A stretch of 64,000 bases of DNA from Spirodela intermedia (GCA_902729315.2 LR746280.1:1356501-1420500), one strand, 5' to 3'. Positions 1 through 23,614 are shown, counted from the stretch's first letter. Notes: generated by a model from the letters alone, not told the origin. Numbers and translations are program-made.

Positions 1-568
1 ACCGCTGTGATCTCTCGTTCCCTGAACATATGGAAGTGAAGGTTAGGTCGGCAGTGTCAGACTTATGATCCCTATCTTTGTAATTTCTTCTGATTTGATT
101 TGTTTGAAAGAACACGGGCATGTTCCCGCTCGTGGGATTTGGAGAATAACATGGGCTCTTCCATTATTCGAGCTGGTTACGTGACCCCTCGCTAAATCTT
201 GAATGTTGCTCTATTTGTCGGATGATATCCTCTTCTTCGTTACAGTGAGGAAGAGAACCCTACCCCGATGGAGCTCCCTCAGTTCTAGGGCGGAGGTTTG
301 GGTCTGCGTGATGTGGTTCTACCCCCCTGGATATATGCGGCTGGGTGGCCTGAATCAGGCAAAGAAACTGTCAAGAAAAAAATATCAGAATTTACAAATC
401 AAGCATATATATAAATACCTTATTAAAGCCAGGGTAGAGGAGCAGTCGTGTGATAATGGAGCTGACCTGTTTGAAGTCAACTGAGATCAAAGTCTAAAGC
501 ACCGTCATGGGCGGAGTGGATGAACTCCGTGAGTGAATTCTCTGAGCTATAATGAGCATACCGTGTAG
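1..568. other. Left edge, no gene recognised
   Basis: Unique-looking sequence downstream of the PPR gene that is read on the minus strand. A 93-codon open frame at 203-484 (+) has no recognisable domain and no splice partner, so I treat it as chance. The first few hundred bases probably include the 3' untranslated region of the PPR gene. Confidence 0.5.
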
Positions 569-2646
569 TTATGTGATCGAGCTGAAGGATTCATCGTCGA
601 CTTTCCCCACTGCCTCGAGGATCGACGAATAGGTTATCAGATCGTAGTCGAACCCGTTTAACCTCATCTTCTTCATCAACCTAGCTGCCTCCTCGAGCAT
701 ACCAGCTCGGCTGAGTGAACCCAGAACCGTGTTGTAGGAGACGGCATCAGGTTTGACCTCGGATGTCTTCATTCTTGAGAGCATCTCCATTGCAGGCTTG
801 GGGCCGCCGATCTTCCCCAGGCCATTCAGAATTATGTTGTGAGAGTTTAGATCAGGAGCACAGCCGTGTTCTTGCATCGATCTGAGAACAGAGTAAGCTT
901 CGTCGATCAGCCCTGCCCTGACCATTCCAGCCATCAGGGCATTGTAGGCGAACACATCGGGAGTGCAGCCGAGCTTCTTCATTTCGCTGAAGAGATCTAA
1001 TGCGTCGTCCAAACGGCCGCACTTGCCGAGGTGTTTGATCATCACGGCGTAGACTCGAGAGCTCGACAAGCCGCAGTTCTCTCTCAGCTCTTGGAACAAC
1101 TCCCCCGCCGCCTCGTATCGCTTGGCCTTCCCGAGAGCGTTGATCAAACTGCAGTACGCCGCCGGGCACGGCGGGAATCCTCTCTCGTCCATTTCCTCGA
1201 GCAGTCGCAGCGCGTATTCCACTCTGTTTGTCTTGCACAAACCATCGATGAGAATGGAGTAGGTGAAGGCGCTGGGGAGGATGCCGTTCTCCTTCATTTT
1301 CTCGAACCAGTGGGAAGCTTCGGCTGCGTCGGATTTTGAATCGAAGAGAGACTTGATTATGGTGTTGTAGGTCACCACATTTGGGGGACAGTGCAGGGCT
1401 TTCATTTCGTCGAAGAGCTTGAGGGCGTCCTCCAGTCGGCCAGCCTTACTCATGATGTTGATGAGATTGTTGATGAGGACCGTGTCTGGGTTGCAGCCCC
1501 TCCGACGCATATCTGCAAATACTTTGTAAGCATCATCTGTTCTTCCTGCTCCTCCCAGGCCCTTGATTAGTTCTGTGTAGGTGAAGACATTCGGAACGCA
1601 GCAGGTATCCCTCATCTGATGGAAGATATCCAGAGCTCTGTCGACCTGCCCGGATTTGAAGAACATGCTCATTAGAGTGTTGTAGATCTTCGGCGTAGGT
1701 TGCAGGTGATTCTCCTTCATCTCCTCGAACAATCTTACGGCGGAATCCCCGCGACCTAGCTTGCAGAAGGCGGCGATCAGGGATTCGTAAGTCACTGTGT
1801 CGGGCAAGCAGCCGCCGCCTTCGTCGCACATCTCGTTGTAGATCTCATGCACCTTCTCGAGGTGCCCCTCCTGCATCAGGACGCCGATCATGGCGTTGTA
1901 GGCCATTGCCGTGGCCCTGCATTTGCGCGTTTTGATCTGGTAGAAGATCGTGCAGGCCTTGTCCACCATTTTTGCTCCACCGAGAATCCTCACGATCTCT
2001 GATAACTCGGCCGGGCCGATCGCGCAGGGGCTCCTCACCATGTCCTGGATCGCATTCCACATCTCCCCCGCCAGCCTCGCTTCGTCGAGGCATCGGATCA
2101 AGGCCATGTACGTACTGGCGTCGTGTTGGAAGTTCTTCCGCTTCCCCGCCCAGCGGAAGAAGTGAAGCTTCGTAGAGATCTCAACGTCGGCCGTGAGGAT
2201 CTCCAGGACCAGGCGGTGGTCCACTCGCAGCAGCATCACCTCCAATGCCTTCTCCGCATCGGGACCCCATCGGAATATCTTCAGGATCCTCAGGAATCTC
2301 TCGTCAAGAGCCCTAGCGGAAGTGGCTCGGCGGCTCCTCGGCGGCCGCCGGGGATCTTGACGCACCGGATCCCCCCACCTGTCACCGCCGCCATCAGAAA
2401 CGCTTGGAAGCTTGAACATCTTGACGATTTCATTCTCTGCGACGCCAAAATCCAGAGTATTCAGGTTCACCAATGCCTGCCATTCACGAGAGAGATAGAG
2501 AGAGAGAGAGAAAGAGAGGCGTTCTCACCTGTTTGCGGTATTCTCCGGCAGAGTCGCGGTGAGGCTGAGAAAGGTCGCCTCGTGATGTAGCCGGCCATGG
2601 CTCGACGGCAGTACCGGCACCTGGAGGCCACCACTCCGATCGCCAT
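569..2646 (-). CDS. Pentatricopeptide repeat protein, At3g16010-type (P class)
   Basis: Organelle-targeted RNA-binding protein built almost entirely of 35-residue PPR repeats (VVTYNTIIKSL, FTYSILIDGLC and DVFAYNALMAGM types), from about residue 130 to the end, without E or DYW domains. The large exon is 569-2436. A small first exon, 2529-2646, encodes an Arg-rich presequence (MAIGVVASRCRYCRRAMAGY...) suited to mitochondria. Donor CAG|GTGAGA and acceptor GTCGCAG (intron 2437-2528) join in phase to give ...TENEIVKMFKLP. The nearer acceptor at GGCAG would shift the frame. Product about 661 aa, near the usual length of this family. Motifs such as FPPCPAAYCSLINALGKAKR and SSRVYAVMIKH match, from memory, Arabidopsis At3g16010. 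The kinesin-13B gene is the upstream neighbour on the same strand. The exact RNA target is not predictable. Confidence 0.9.
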
Positions 2647-3212
2647 GAGTCTCTCTCTCTCTCCGTCTTCGTCGCTCTCTCTGAAGACTCAGTACGTGAG
2701 GGGCGAAGTCTTTTAGGATATCCTCCCCATGCGGTAGGCGTTGCTATTGGGCCGACTATCTCACTTTCAGGCCGGTAAATACCAGCCCAGTCCAAAAGGC
2801 TACCGGCTCCACCGCTCTACATAACTGGGCCAAGCTACGCTTCATAACTTCCACGGAAGGCCCAGACAAGTTTATTTCTAATATTGGGCCCTTAAAGAAA
2901 GCCCATCAAGAAAGACTCACCGAACCCACCCCCCAAGCAACACGAGCGCATCAATTATCAGAAGAAAAAAACTACCAGGATACAAGTCCAACATCAAAAC
3001 GTATAAATATCATTTAATTACTTAATATGGTAAAAAAATGTAGTAAAACAGGGAAAGAGGAATAAAAGTAAGAATAGGCATGGCAGATCCAGAGGACGAG
3101 AACTCCTCCCTTGCTCCGGCCACCACCTTCCTACAGAAAACAATCAGAGCCGTTGACCCAGCAGCAGTCAGCGGCGGCGGCGCCGCCATGGGACTCACCT
3201 GAACAGCACAGC
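2647..3212. other. Intergenic between PPR gene and kinesin 3' end
   Basis: Holds the PPR promoter and 5' UTR, including a short (CT)n run just before its start, and the 3' UTR of the kinesin gene. No further gene seen. Confidence 0.5.
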
Positions 3213-8796
<5,584 letters not shown>

Positions 8797-9130
8797 CTTT
8801 CCTCTTCCCTCGCCTTCCTCTTCTCCTCGTCCAATCCCCCCCTCCCCCGTCACCGGCGCCGCCGCCGCCGCCGCCGCCGCTCCTCGCTCAGATCCTCCGC
8901 CAAACGACACCAGTCGAAAGGTGCAGCAGCGCCGGTTCCTCCTCTTCCCCCTCCATAATATTTATTTACTCCCTCGGTACGTCGCATTTTTTGATAAAAA
9001 TAAAAAAATCGAAAATTTTCAAAGTTTGAAATGGTAGACTGGTGGGGCCCCACGTACAAAAGGGAGGGTGGTCCAAATGATGTGGGATCCACACGAACGG
9101 CTACGACACGAATTCCCCTGGAACTGGCGG

Positions 9131-9136
9131 CACGTG
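9131..9136. promoter_or_regulatory. G-box CACGTG
   Basis: Palindromic CACGTG core in the divergent promoter, sequence context GGCACGTGCC. Candidate bZIP/bHLH site; no functional evidence in the sequence. Confidence 0.35.
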
Positions 9137-10283
9137 CCAAAGTGGGCCTCACATACGCATTCAAATTTCACGCCTGCGGTAGCTTTTCCGGATCCGGATA
9201 CGATAGCGGCCGTCGGGCATCCAAACCGACGACCATCATAACACCACCAGATGGCTAGCATTCCACATCGACTCACATGGAAACGTAAGTGGAGGAGAGA
9301 AACTGGAACAACCCCGAATCCGGTGAGATCAGTGTCACGCGCTGACGTCCCTGCGGACACCTCTTTATACCTGTGCTCACAGTCAAGGCGCACTGCGACG
9401 TGTATCCGGACCAGTCAGTGCCTCTAAGAGTAGCTAGATCGGACGGCCAGAGCTTCATCCATCACCCTCACTGATCGTGGGGATTTGCGGTGAGGAGTCA
9501 TGATAAACGGCACCGACCCTCCCACGGCGGTCGTGACCCGTGAGCGTGGTGGTTGGATCCGTCGGCGGCCCATCGCCGACCGACGGCTTCTTCTGCAACC
9601 AGCAGTGGGGGAATATTACCTGCCTGCGACATGTTGATAAATAATAATTGATTTTGAGAGAAATGGGTCCAGCATTTCCATTTTAAATAATTTCCTGATT
9701 TGGAATTATACCCTTACTCGAGCACTTTTCCTATGATCCCCCTTTTTTTATCTGGAATTATTCCCAATTTTCCAACGGTTTTTATAAATGAGGGAATTAT
9801 AGTATAATTAATTGTCGGATTCGTAAAATGAAAAACCTCAAAAAAAAGGAAAACCCTTTTTCCAGGATATAATATTGAATTAATAATAACGTAAATAATT
9901 AAGGTCTTTTATGGGCCCAGAAAAACCTGTGACTGGACGTCTTTAACCTCTTTCATGCTTCGTTGGACCGTCAAATCATGTTCTCCATAAGTCAACAGTG
10001 ACAAGTTTGGATTCTTAGGTCCACGCCTCGATGACATCTCACCAAAAAGTCAACCTCTATGTGGTGGGCATCAATCTCTCTCTCTCGGTCATGACGTGCG
10101 GCTTGGATTATCAAATATATTTATATGATAAAAGCATAAAATAATATTCGATGAAATATTTCACGTGTAATATTGTGGTTACAATTTTACCGCTATTTTT
10201 TATGATGCTAATAATTTCATACGAAGTATTTATTTTTCACTCTGCTAATGGGTGGGTTCGTAAAGGGCCCACCCATCCCGCTC

Positions 10284-10289
10284 CACGTG
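10284..10289. promoter_or_regulatory. G-box CACGTG (CCACGTGGCA)
   Basis: Extended palindromic G-box CCACGTGG about 320 bp upstream of the Smr gene start. It is the strongest G-box in this region and typical of ABA- or light-responsive plant promoters. Function is inferred. Confidence 0.4.
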
Positions 10290-10602
10290 GCACGAAGTTA
10301 GAGGTAATCGCCCTGGAGTCGTGGGATAATCCACGTCATCGACAACTACAACGGGCGAGTTGACTCCCGTCCACCCGTATAGAAATGACGTCCGAACGGA
10401 TTGGGGATTCCTGTGGCCGATTTCCGTGCACGGCCAGTCGTCTTAGTTGTGGCCGTTCGTCTTCCCCGATCTGCCCCCGAAGATTCAAACGTGTGATCTG
10501 TCGTCGGGAAATTATCTGGATAGAAGAAGAAGTTCAAGCAATTCGATTTCCTGTGGGGTCGCCGTCTTCGACAGCCGGTTGGTGGCGGCGTTTGCAGCAG
10601 GT

Positions 10603-13600
10603 ATGAAGCCCGCCGGCGGGAAGAGGAAGAAGAAGGGCGCCTCTGCGGCCACCTCTCTTTCTCAGGCAGACGCTGCTGCGGACGCCGCGTGCCCCCCAGA
10701 AGGAAAGAGAGAGGATCAATCGGGGTCAGATAAGCGGGAAACGGAGGAACAGGAGAGGACCCTAAATTTGTTGATCGAGGCTTTCTCTTCGTATTCGTTG
10801 GAGCGGGTGAAGTCAGCTTACCAGGAGGCGGATGGAGATCCTTTCAGGACCGCAGAGATTCTGGAGGCCTCATCGGCGGAATCGACCATGTGCGGGGGTT
10901 CAACTGGGCAGCCGTCAATGGGGAATAAGTGTGGTGGTAGGCGGAAGCAGAAGAAGGTCGTGGCTTCCACGGGATTGGTGGCGAATGTGATCAGCAAGGA
11001 ATATGGAGGCTCTGTTTCGGCGGAACGGGGGAAGAGGAGTGAATGTTCCAGGCCTAAGAGACCCTGGAACGTGTACTATTCGCAAGAGGAAGCGGAGGAG
11101 TTTCTGTGCTCAATGTTGGGAGGATCTTGCGACCTAGATCCCGCTGTGGTGAAAGACGTATTCGGTTAGTGTTCACTTGCTTCGCACCCGTTCGATTCCC
11201 TGCCATCTCCCTTCTTCATAGTAATGCTCGTCACAAGGAACGATTGTGTAGCACCTACTCTTCCCAATACGAATAATGCGCGCGACTGTTCTTTATACTT
11301 GGCTCATTTCATTAGTGTCTCCATTACTAAAAATTTCATGCTCTTGTTGCTTCTGAGCTCTTAGCGAACGTTACAGTCTTCTTAGCTACTGAAAATAGGA
11401 TGTTTCCTGAGACCTAGTTACATAAGAAACTCACTTTTTATATCTCTACCGGGTCAACAAAAACTACTCTGTCGCCCTCATTCTCAGCACTGGTCTCAAC
11501 CCAAGGCATCTCTCTTCTCATCCGATGGATATCTCTTTAGAAACCTTGTGGATATCATACTTTTTTTGGTATTCTTGCATACTTTCTGGCTTTCTGCCGC
11601 ATGAATCACACTTCGTTTTATGAAGAATAACCAATAAGTCGATCTTTGCAGGGCACTCAGGTTATGACGTGGAAAAGGTACTAACCCAACGCATAGCCAT
11701 TCGACATCTATTTGAATTTGCGTTTTCTTGTGTAAAGGTTCATGCAAACAATGCATATTTCCAATTAATTGGAAAATCGTATGAATTATATACACTCTTT
11801 ATTGCCAGTTCATGGGAAACTATATTATGCCTATGGAGCGGAAGTGGATTATTGATTCTTGCTGATTTATTTATCCATTGCTTTCTTTTGCGTGATACAA
11901 TCATGATGTTAAATTTATGCACTAACGATGAAAAATCGTAGATTGTTGTAGCCGTTGTTGGCCATGCTCAAGCATTTTCAATGTATACACCATTGATGGT
12001 TACTCATGATCAGTAACTGGAAGAGAGAGCGGGAAATTCATAGCAGAGGGGAAATTTTCAGTAATTTCGTCAGACCGTACTTCCTTATGCCACCATATTT
12101 TATTGTAAGGGTATTGACTGTGGATATCCGTGTTTATTAATCCCTAGATGGGGTGCATTTGGCCTATTCTTCTATGGGTCCTTCCTTTGGCACTGTTCAG
12201 AGAGCGATTATGCTCAGAATAGACATGGAACGATAAGATATGTTTTACACCATTTTCGTTAATTGCTACAAAGGATGTATGACAAAGTCTATCATCGAGT
12301 ATTTCTTGTGTAGGGCACTTACGATGGTCAGTTTCCATCAATGATGTTCTCTAGAATTTGTTTCCCATCATTAAATAATGTTTCGTTGTTTGATAAACGA
12401 ATCGGATCTGCTTTCATATTGCTAATAGAATTTCTAAGGTACATGAGATGCATATTTTTAATATTTTAATTCATTTTCAACTAGAGGAAAAAAATCAATT
12501 GCGCTAATTTTTCTCTGTTTTGCCATTCAGGCGTTGGATACATTGCTAGATATGTGTAGTTCATCAAGCAACAAATCGATAGAAAGTTCTAATGATTATA
12601 ACAAATTAGGTCATATGACGGCTCAAACTGAAGGGTCAATCAATGGCTTCCCGAATGGTGACACAATTAAGACCCAGGTGCTTTTTAGTGTTTAGTTTAA
12701 TGGGCTTCATTTAACCTTTTGTTACTCTGCTTTCTCGAGGATCTGTCAATCTCGTAAATGAAGACATCATGGTCTTTTATTATTATTATATTATTATATT
12801 ATTGTTATTGTAAATTAATTATTGATGATATATTTCTTGCTTTTGGTCATATGACTCCATTCGTTCTGAGATCGGAACAAAGACCCCTTGAAGAAACTTT
12901 AAGATATTGTATGCATTACAAAATAAAAAGCGTGTTCTCAATCCAAGGATTTTTTGAAAAATACTTAATGAATAAGTCTCTCATGATTGGATTTAACTGC
13001 ATTAGTTTGGGCTGATATATTTAACAACGCCCATGCATTGTATCATGAGATTTATTGTTCAAACTTCTCGGAAATAGTGTACAAGTAGTTGCTTACTAAT
13101 AATGCAACCTGTGATAAATTTCTCAGTTATTGGATGAACATGAGATATTATTTTTTTCGAGCAAAAATTACCTATTCATTCACCCGATAATAGAGAAAAG
13201 CAAATCTAACTTCACCACTTTTACTTGTTTGACCCTAATAACGTAAAGCTTCAGGTAACTTGGCATCTCGGATTTGGGTAAATCATGATTTTATGAAATC
13301 TTACTGTACTTCTCATCCAAGAAAACTGTGGAAACTCAAAATTGATCCTGCCTATGCACAAAGGCTCCTGAATTCATAGATGCTGAGATATCTGGAAATT
13401 TGATAAATGCATGCGCCTGATTGGCTTTTTGTGGTGTTAATTTGTTACAGCCAATGTATGGACATTTGGACTCAGCATGTTACACGTTGGCAAAAGAAAC
13501 TGAGCATGGACTAGCTTTACAAGACGATCACAGGTGAGCTTCTCTGATTCTCCTTTTGTATTCGTTTTTTCAATGAACTGAGATAATGTGTGTGCAGATA

Positions 13601-15780
13601 TTTGTAAACAATTAATTTAATGTAATATTAAGGTGACCTAATTATCCAGATTAGTGTTATATTTTTTACACTTATCATTCCACTGTCACTGCACTCATCG
13701 GCTTACTACTTTTCCGGTGACAAGGTACTGACTTCATAAACTGGTCGCTTCTGTTTTCAAATCGTTGACATCTTACTATTCTAGCTTGCTTTGAAGAAGA
13801 ATTCGCAGCAACATCAGGAAATTTTTCCTCAACTCTCATTACCACGGGTTCAGAGTCTGTACGCTCAAAGTGTACTTTGAAACTGGAAAACTTCCAAAGC
13901 AAAAAATCTGCTTCCAATGATTTTGTTCGTTGGACCTTTACGCAGGCGAAAATGCTTGTGAAAGTGGAGTTACGAATAAATTTAATTTTTTTCTAATCAC
14001 GTTTGATGAGAGTTATTTTCTTCGTTTATTGCTGCTAAGTTTTCTTACCGCTTGTAGGGACTGCGACAAGAATCACACTTCTTCTGAAGGGAAGCTTTTA
14101 TTGGAGCCTGGTACAAGAAATTTGGATCTTCAACAAGATGTACTAGCGGCGTTGTTTAACGTGCCCAATAATTCCAAGCAAGAATCTAGCTCTATGAACT
14201 GGAGGAAGGCTCTAAAGAACGTTGAATCCTTCAGCCAGGGGTTACAGTTTCTCTCTTCAGGCGTTTCAGAAACTCATCAGAAGCTGCAAAATGGTACATG
14301 ATACCAATATTTTACCAGGCTCTAGATATCATCCATCATCCTTCTAGTTTTCGCTCAGTGGTTGGAGGTTGTTTCTATAATCTGAAACTGCTAAAACTTT
14401 ATTCCTTGTTATTTATCAACTAACATGAAAATAATTTCATTTTTTTTGCGAATTATTTGCAACAAATAATTCACTCTAAGAAACTCCAAACCTGATATTC
14501 TTAATGGCCATCACTTCTAGTCTGCGTGTAACACATTTGTTCATCGCTCCTTCGGCATCAATACTCACTTCCCCGTCATGTGCCAGATAAAATGGGAGGC
14601 GACGACGTCTTTAGGACTGTTGCAGGTCAGCATTGGGCGATGATGAAGTCATACTATCAACAGGTATGTTTCTACAAGGTTCCATTCCTACCCAGATGCC
14701 AAGTTGTTCTTCTGAGAGAAACATAGCTAAGGCCCACATACCTTTCTATGAACTGATCAACAGGCTGCGGTGGCCTACTCAAAAGGGGATCGAGCTCACG
14801 CCAGTTACCTGTCAGAGAAAGTACTGTTCATTCAAATAGCTCAGTTGATGTCTAAATCATTTCCAGCTTTTTAAGCTCCAGATTTTCAATCAGTCTATTT
14901 AACTGTGTGGGTACAGGGGAAGTTCTGCAGTAAACTCGCCCACGATGCCGAAGAGAAGGCCAGCCAGGAGATCTTCGAAGCCAGGTGAGCGTAGCTTTTG
15001 ATGAACTTGACCTCCATTAGTCGCGGATTTACTAGCTAAGCACGGCAATTAAATGATTGCTACCACCACAGAAACAAGGACATTGGCAACGCAGTGACGA
15101 TTGATCTACACGGGCAACATGTTAAGCAGGCGATCAGACTCTTGAAGGTCCACCTGTTACTGTTGACTTACGTTCCTTGTAAGTTCCAGGCGACTCTTAA
15201 CCTGTGGTTCCTCTCCAAAGACGGCCTTTTATGTTTTAATCCACCGTGTTGTTCTTCGTCTACAGCGATAAAGTTTCTCAGAGTCATCACTGGGTGCGGC
15301 AGACACAGCGTTGGCGGCGGGGGAAGACTGAAGCAATCGGTATGGGATATTAATTTTTCCGCTCTTGATCCTCTCATCTTCGCCATTTTGGGGAAGATGA
15401 GATGTGTTTCTGTCCTTCATGCTCTTATAATGAATGCAGTTCTTTACTGGTTCCCACCTCCGTCCATTTTCTGTTCTGATTTTCTGAAAAGTAGATGAAT
15501 CTGCGTGTTTGACCAGTAGGGAAACCGGGTTCTTGAGATCTTCTGCTTGGACTTCCTAGAAATTATTAGCCAAAAAAAAAAAGAAGCAAAAATGGTCAAA
15601 CTTTGTTGAATAATCTGGGAGTCTTTTCGTTCAGCGGTTGGCTCGAATATTTTGCAGGCCACCGGTCTCCTGAAGAAGGAAGGCATCGCCTGGAGTGAAG
15701 ATAACCCAGGAACCTTAGTCATCGGAATTGACAGATCGAAGAAGTACAGTTTCATGGATGTAGACAGTGATTCGGAGTAA
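10603..15780 (+). CDS. DUF1771 + Smr domain protein (SDE5/CID7-like)
   Basis: Eleven exons join in phase: 10603-11164, 11652-11677, 12531-12677, 13451-13533, 14058-14293, 14587-14663, 14764-14820, 14917-14984, 15072-15178, 15266-15339, 15658-15780; 519 aa. N-terminal half: lysine-rich start, then two UBA/CUE-like helical stretches (LNLLIEAFSSYSLERVKSAY and a second split over exons 1-3 around GYDVEKALDTLLDM). C-terminal half: DUF1771 (about residues 360-425, HWAMMKSYYQQAAVAYSKGD) and an Smr domain (about 425-515) with the hallmark IDLHG at the exon 9 start and TGCGRHSVGG loop in exon 10. Smr domains bind or nick nucleic acids; plant relatives include SDE5 (RNA silencing) and CID7 (a poly(A)-binding-protein partner). 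No PAM2 motif seen, so I favour an SDE5-like role without certainty. ATG at 10603 is the first that precedes the basic N-terminus in frame. Confidence 0.88.
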
Positions 15781-15842
15781 ACTGAAATCCATTCAACTTG
15801 GAATAGAGGCCCCCTTCACAGTACACCGCAGTTCGCGGCCCC
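15781..15842. other. 62-bp tail-to-tail spacer
   Basis: Only 62 bp separate the Smr stop codon (+) from the GH9 copy 1 stop codon (-). The 3' UTRs must overlap if they have normal lengths, which would produce complementary transcripts. Confidence 0.8.
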
Positions 15843-20744
<4,902 letters not shown>

Positions 20745-20885
20745 ATGCCTTACCACATCATAATGTAAATCTTTTTGCCGCTAGATAAGTAATAGGCACC
20801 AAGATGATAGTCAGCAACAAAGGATTTGCAAGCATGTGCCTTTGAAAATGGAGGGATTGATGGTCAGCAACAAAGTTAATACTTG
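20745..20885 (+). mobile_element. Ty3/gypsy fragment (protease region), degenerate
   Basis: About 140 bp that reads closely like the minus strand of 34250-34390, the protease-region start of the gypsy relic further right. Shared blocks include AATCTTTTTGCC, AAGTAATAGGCACCAAGATG and GGATTGATGGT. It lies in the opposite orientation to that relic. Too short and mutated to encode anything. Confidence 0.6.
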
Positions 20886-20962
20886 ACGTATCATGTGAAT
20901 TTTGAGAGGTTTCCCAAGCTCATGTAATTTAAGTATATCTTTGTAGGCATTGATGCAAGAGG

Positions 20963-22212
20963 TGTTCATGTCCTTGGTTTTGATATTAAAATGTGAATAC
21001 CATATATGATGAGAGCTTGTGTTAAATGTTTAATATTTCTAAGATTATTTAATAAATATGATGTTTAATGATTTTTTGATCTTATGGCCAACAAGTGAAT
21101 TCAAAGAGTTAATTCTTAAGATGAATTAATTTTTCATGTACAATAGAACTAACATTGAAATATAACATCTTAGATTTCATACATAAGTACATGAAGTTTA
21201 ATGTCAACTCATGTGATGAAGTATTTAAAAACTCATGAAATATCAAAATCACATGTGAGTTTCAAACCTAAAATCTAAATGGTGACATGTTAGAAGATTA
21301 TATGTGAAAATACTTGAAAACTTATGAAATATCAAAGTCATGTGTGAGTCTCAAACTTTAAATTTGAATGGTGACAAGATGAAAGCATATGAGGAGACAA
21401 CAATTGATCAAATGTGTTTATCTGGACTTGACTTGAAAATAAGATTGTTTGTTGACAAGAAACAAATCTTATATTCAAATTTTAAATTAAACATATGAGA
21501 GAATAGAGAGTTTTGTACCATGAACTAGATAACAGTCATTGATTTGCATTCTTGACATCAGTCAAATTTTTGAAATTACTTGATCAATTTTCAAGACAAA
21601 AAATGATTGCAGAACAAAGACTATAACACGAAAAAAACTTGAGAAGATATAAAGAGCTCTTTAATGATTACCTACGGATTTCTCTCAAAATTTAATCACT
21701 GCTAGCTTTAATTCAGTATAGAATGCTGCATTTGATTTTTTTTCATTTGACTTTGATGATTTAAATAACATCACCTCAAAAGTTGATGTTCTCCATCAAG
21801 TCCTAAAATATTTTGGTAGTGAGGGGAGATGTATTTGGGCCAAAGCACGAGGTGCTGATGATTTGATTGAGCCCTTAAAATGTGAGGTCTTTGAGGAGAC
21901 ATAACTTTGTCGTTGGGTGGTTGATCTCGTAAAAATGTGTGTATTTCTGAAAAAATAATAAACTTTGCTATAAAAGATCATCCAAGACTTGAAATAGTCA
22001 AGTGAGGGGTGAACCAGTATAAAACGTTTTGATGTTTTTAGTGGTGAGGAGAGAGAGAGAGAGTCTTGAGAGAACTCGCATTAAGATAAAGAACTATGAG
22101 AAAATTTGTGTCAGCACTTCTACTAAAAGATTTTATTTATTTATTAAAAACTTGTGGAAACCTAATTTCCCCTCCTTTCTTGGTGTTTTACTTGTCCTTT
22201 GTTAGACTTATA
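20963..22212 (+). mobile_element. LTR-like element, possible solo LTR
   Basis: A 1.25 kb segment starting TGTTCATG and flanked by AGAGG on both sides (20958-20962 and 22213-22217), as expected for a 5-bp target duplication. Its far end is TA rather than CA, perhaps a C-to-T change. It resembles the element at 24229-26124 in several blocks, including TGAATTCAAAGAG-like text, an ACCAGTATAAAAC-type promoter near 22020 and a CTTGGTG block near the end. No internal coding region. Confidence 0.5.
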
Positions 22213-23614
22213 AGAGGTACACTAAAAATAATATTTATGATGAAAATGTGTTAGTAAGGAAGAGAAAGTAATGCTTCTAGGATAATATATTTTGATTATT
22301 TTTAGCCTCCTTATTTATGGATGCTCCAAGTGACGTTGTTACTTAAAAAATGCCTTTATTCAAAATATTTTTCAAAACTTTGAGAATTCTTCTGATAAAG
22401 TTAGACATAATTTCCAAATCTCTTATATATATTTTTGATTGTGATAAGGTCCTTTATATCTAAGAACTGTTCTTGTAAGTTCCCCACTTGGGAAGAGTGA
22501 AAAAGCCATATAAATTGGTGTTTCAAGTGCCTCTAGCTTCTGAGGGGGCTCCTTACATTAGTCCAATTGAACCAAATCAATGCTTCATATTTAAATATGA
22601 ATCCTGCGACCATCAACTTTTCTACCTCATTTATCCTATTCTTGGAGAAAAACAATGTTGTAAAAAATATCCATTCATTAAGATTTCCTCTATTGAATAG
22701 AGGCATCTCCAAATGCCTACTTCCTCTCCAATGTTCAATATAGTCAATCCATTTTAGTCCAACACGCCCTTTACAATATTCCGTATCTTATACATATCTT
22801 TTCACTTTTGTAGATGGATTATTTGTCATTTCGAGTTATTTTTTGCATCATTGCACTTGTTTTCTCTTCTTTCACATGGTTTTTTCCCTCATCATACTAT
22901 CCTCTTAGTATTTGAGATTGATTTTTACAGGTCATCCAACATGAAAAGGATTTGAGGCATGTTGTGGTTTAGGCTCTCCATGTTCTTCTTGATGTTTGGA
23001 CTATTAGGTTCTTATGGGCCTAGTATTGTCTCTTTCTTCTTTTAGTGTAAGCCTATTAGGTATGTTGGAGGTCTAGTAGTATGTCATAAAAACTCTTATA
23101 ATACATAGAGGGAGAGAATTTTTATCTTATTAATTTTATTATTGTTGTAAGAAACTTGACATTCCTAGATAATTGACAACAAAATGGTATTTCTGAATTA
23201 AAGAAAGAAATAATGGTAGAAATAGTTAAAAGATTACTAAACAAGAAGTAACTTTTAAATGATTTTTCGTAGAATCATTGACAAGTACATCTTTCTGGAA
23301 ATGTATAAAAGTTGACATAATTAGTTTAAGATATAATGGTTGAAGATATCATCAAGATTTTTTTGGAGTGAGTCTCGAAGTTATTCATGTAATTTTGAGA
23401 ATTGCAATGATTATTGTCTAGATTCTATGAGTCATCTAAGGAACATATGATCTTTAAGTGAAATGTATGAAACATGCATTTTTACTTTTATGGTTGTATA
23501 ACCAATAAGGTATGAAAGGCCCAAGATAAGAATTAATGGAATAAATTGATGAAGGAAAATATTGTTATGACGTAAAAAATTGACATACAAAAACTTGTAA
23601 ATCTATTTTAAGTA
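22213..23614. other. Decayed repeat sequence within the left duplication unit
   Basis: AT-rich, stop-rich DNA that aligns by eye with 35.0-35.32 plus 37.05-38.46 kb on the right. It lies upstream of the copia reverse-transcriptase relic and is likely its older internal region, but I recognise no domain. Confidence 0.4.

Larger units (their letters stand above)
8797..10602. promoter_or_regulatory. Divergent promoter region, kinesin-13B and Smr gene
   Basis: About 1.8 kb between two divergent start codons. Three G-box cores CACGTG lie at 9131-9136, 10162-10167 and 10284-10289, and several AT-rich runs occur at 9640-9900. G-boxes bind bZIP and bHLH factors in plants; use here is inference. No gene recognised. 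A GCC-trinucleotide run at about 8860-8880 lies in the kinesin 5' UTR. Confidence 0.5.

Noticed and set aside
203-484. 93-codon frame at the left edge
   Set aside because: No domain, low-complexity Lys-rich end and no splice partners; probably chance.
2437-2528. Using the nearer acceptor (GGCAG at 2477-2481) for PPR exon 2
   Set aside because: It joins exon 1 out of frame and meets a stop; the acceptor at 2437-2439 keeps the frame and the family motif ENEIVKMFKLP.
10447-10602. Extended N-terminus for the Smr protein (start at 10447)
   Set aside because: The extension is in frame but begins in likely 5' UTR sequence; the ATG at 10603 opens a basic, family-like N-terminus.
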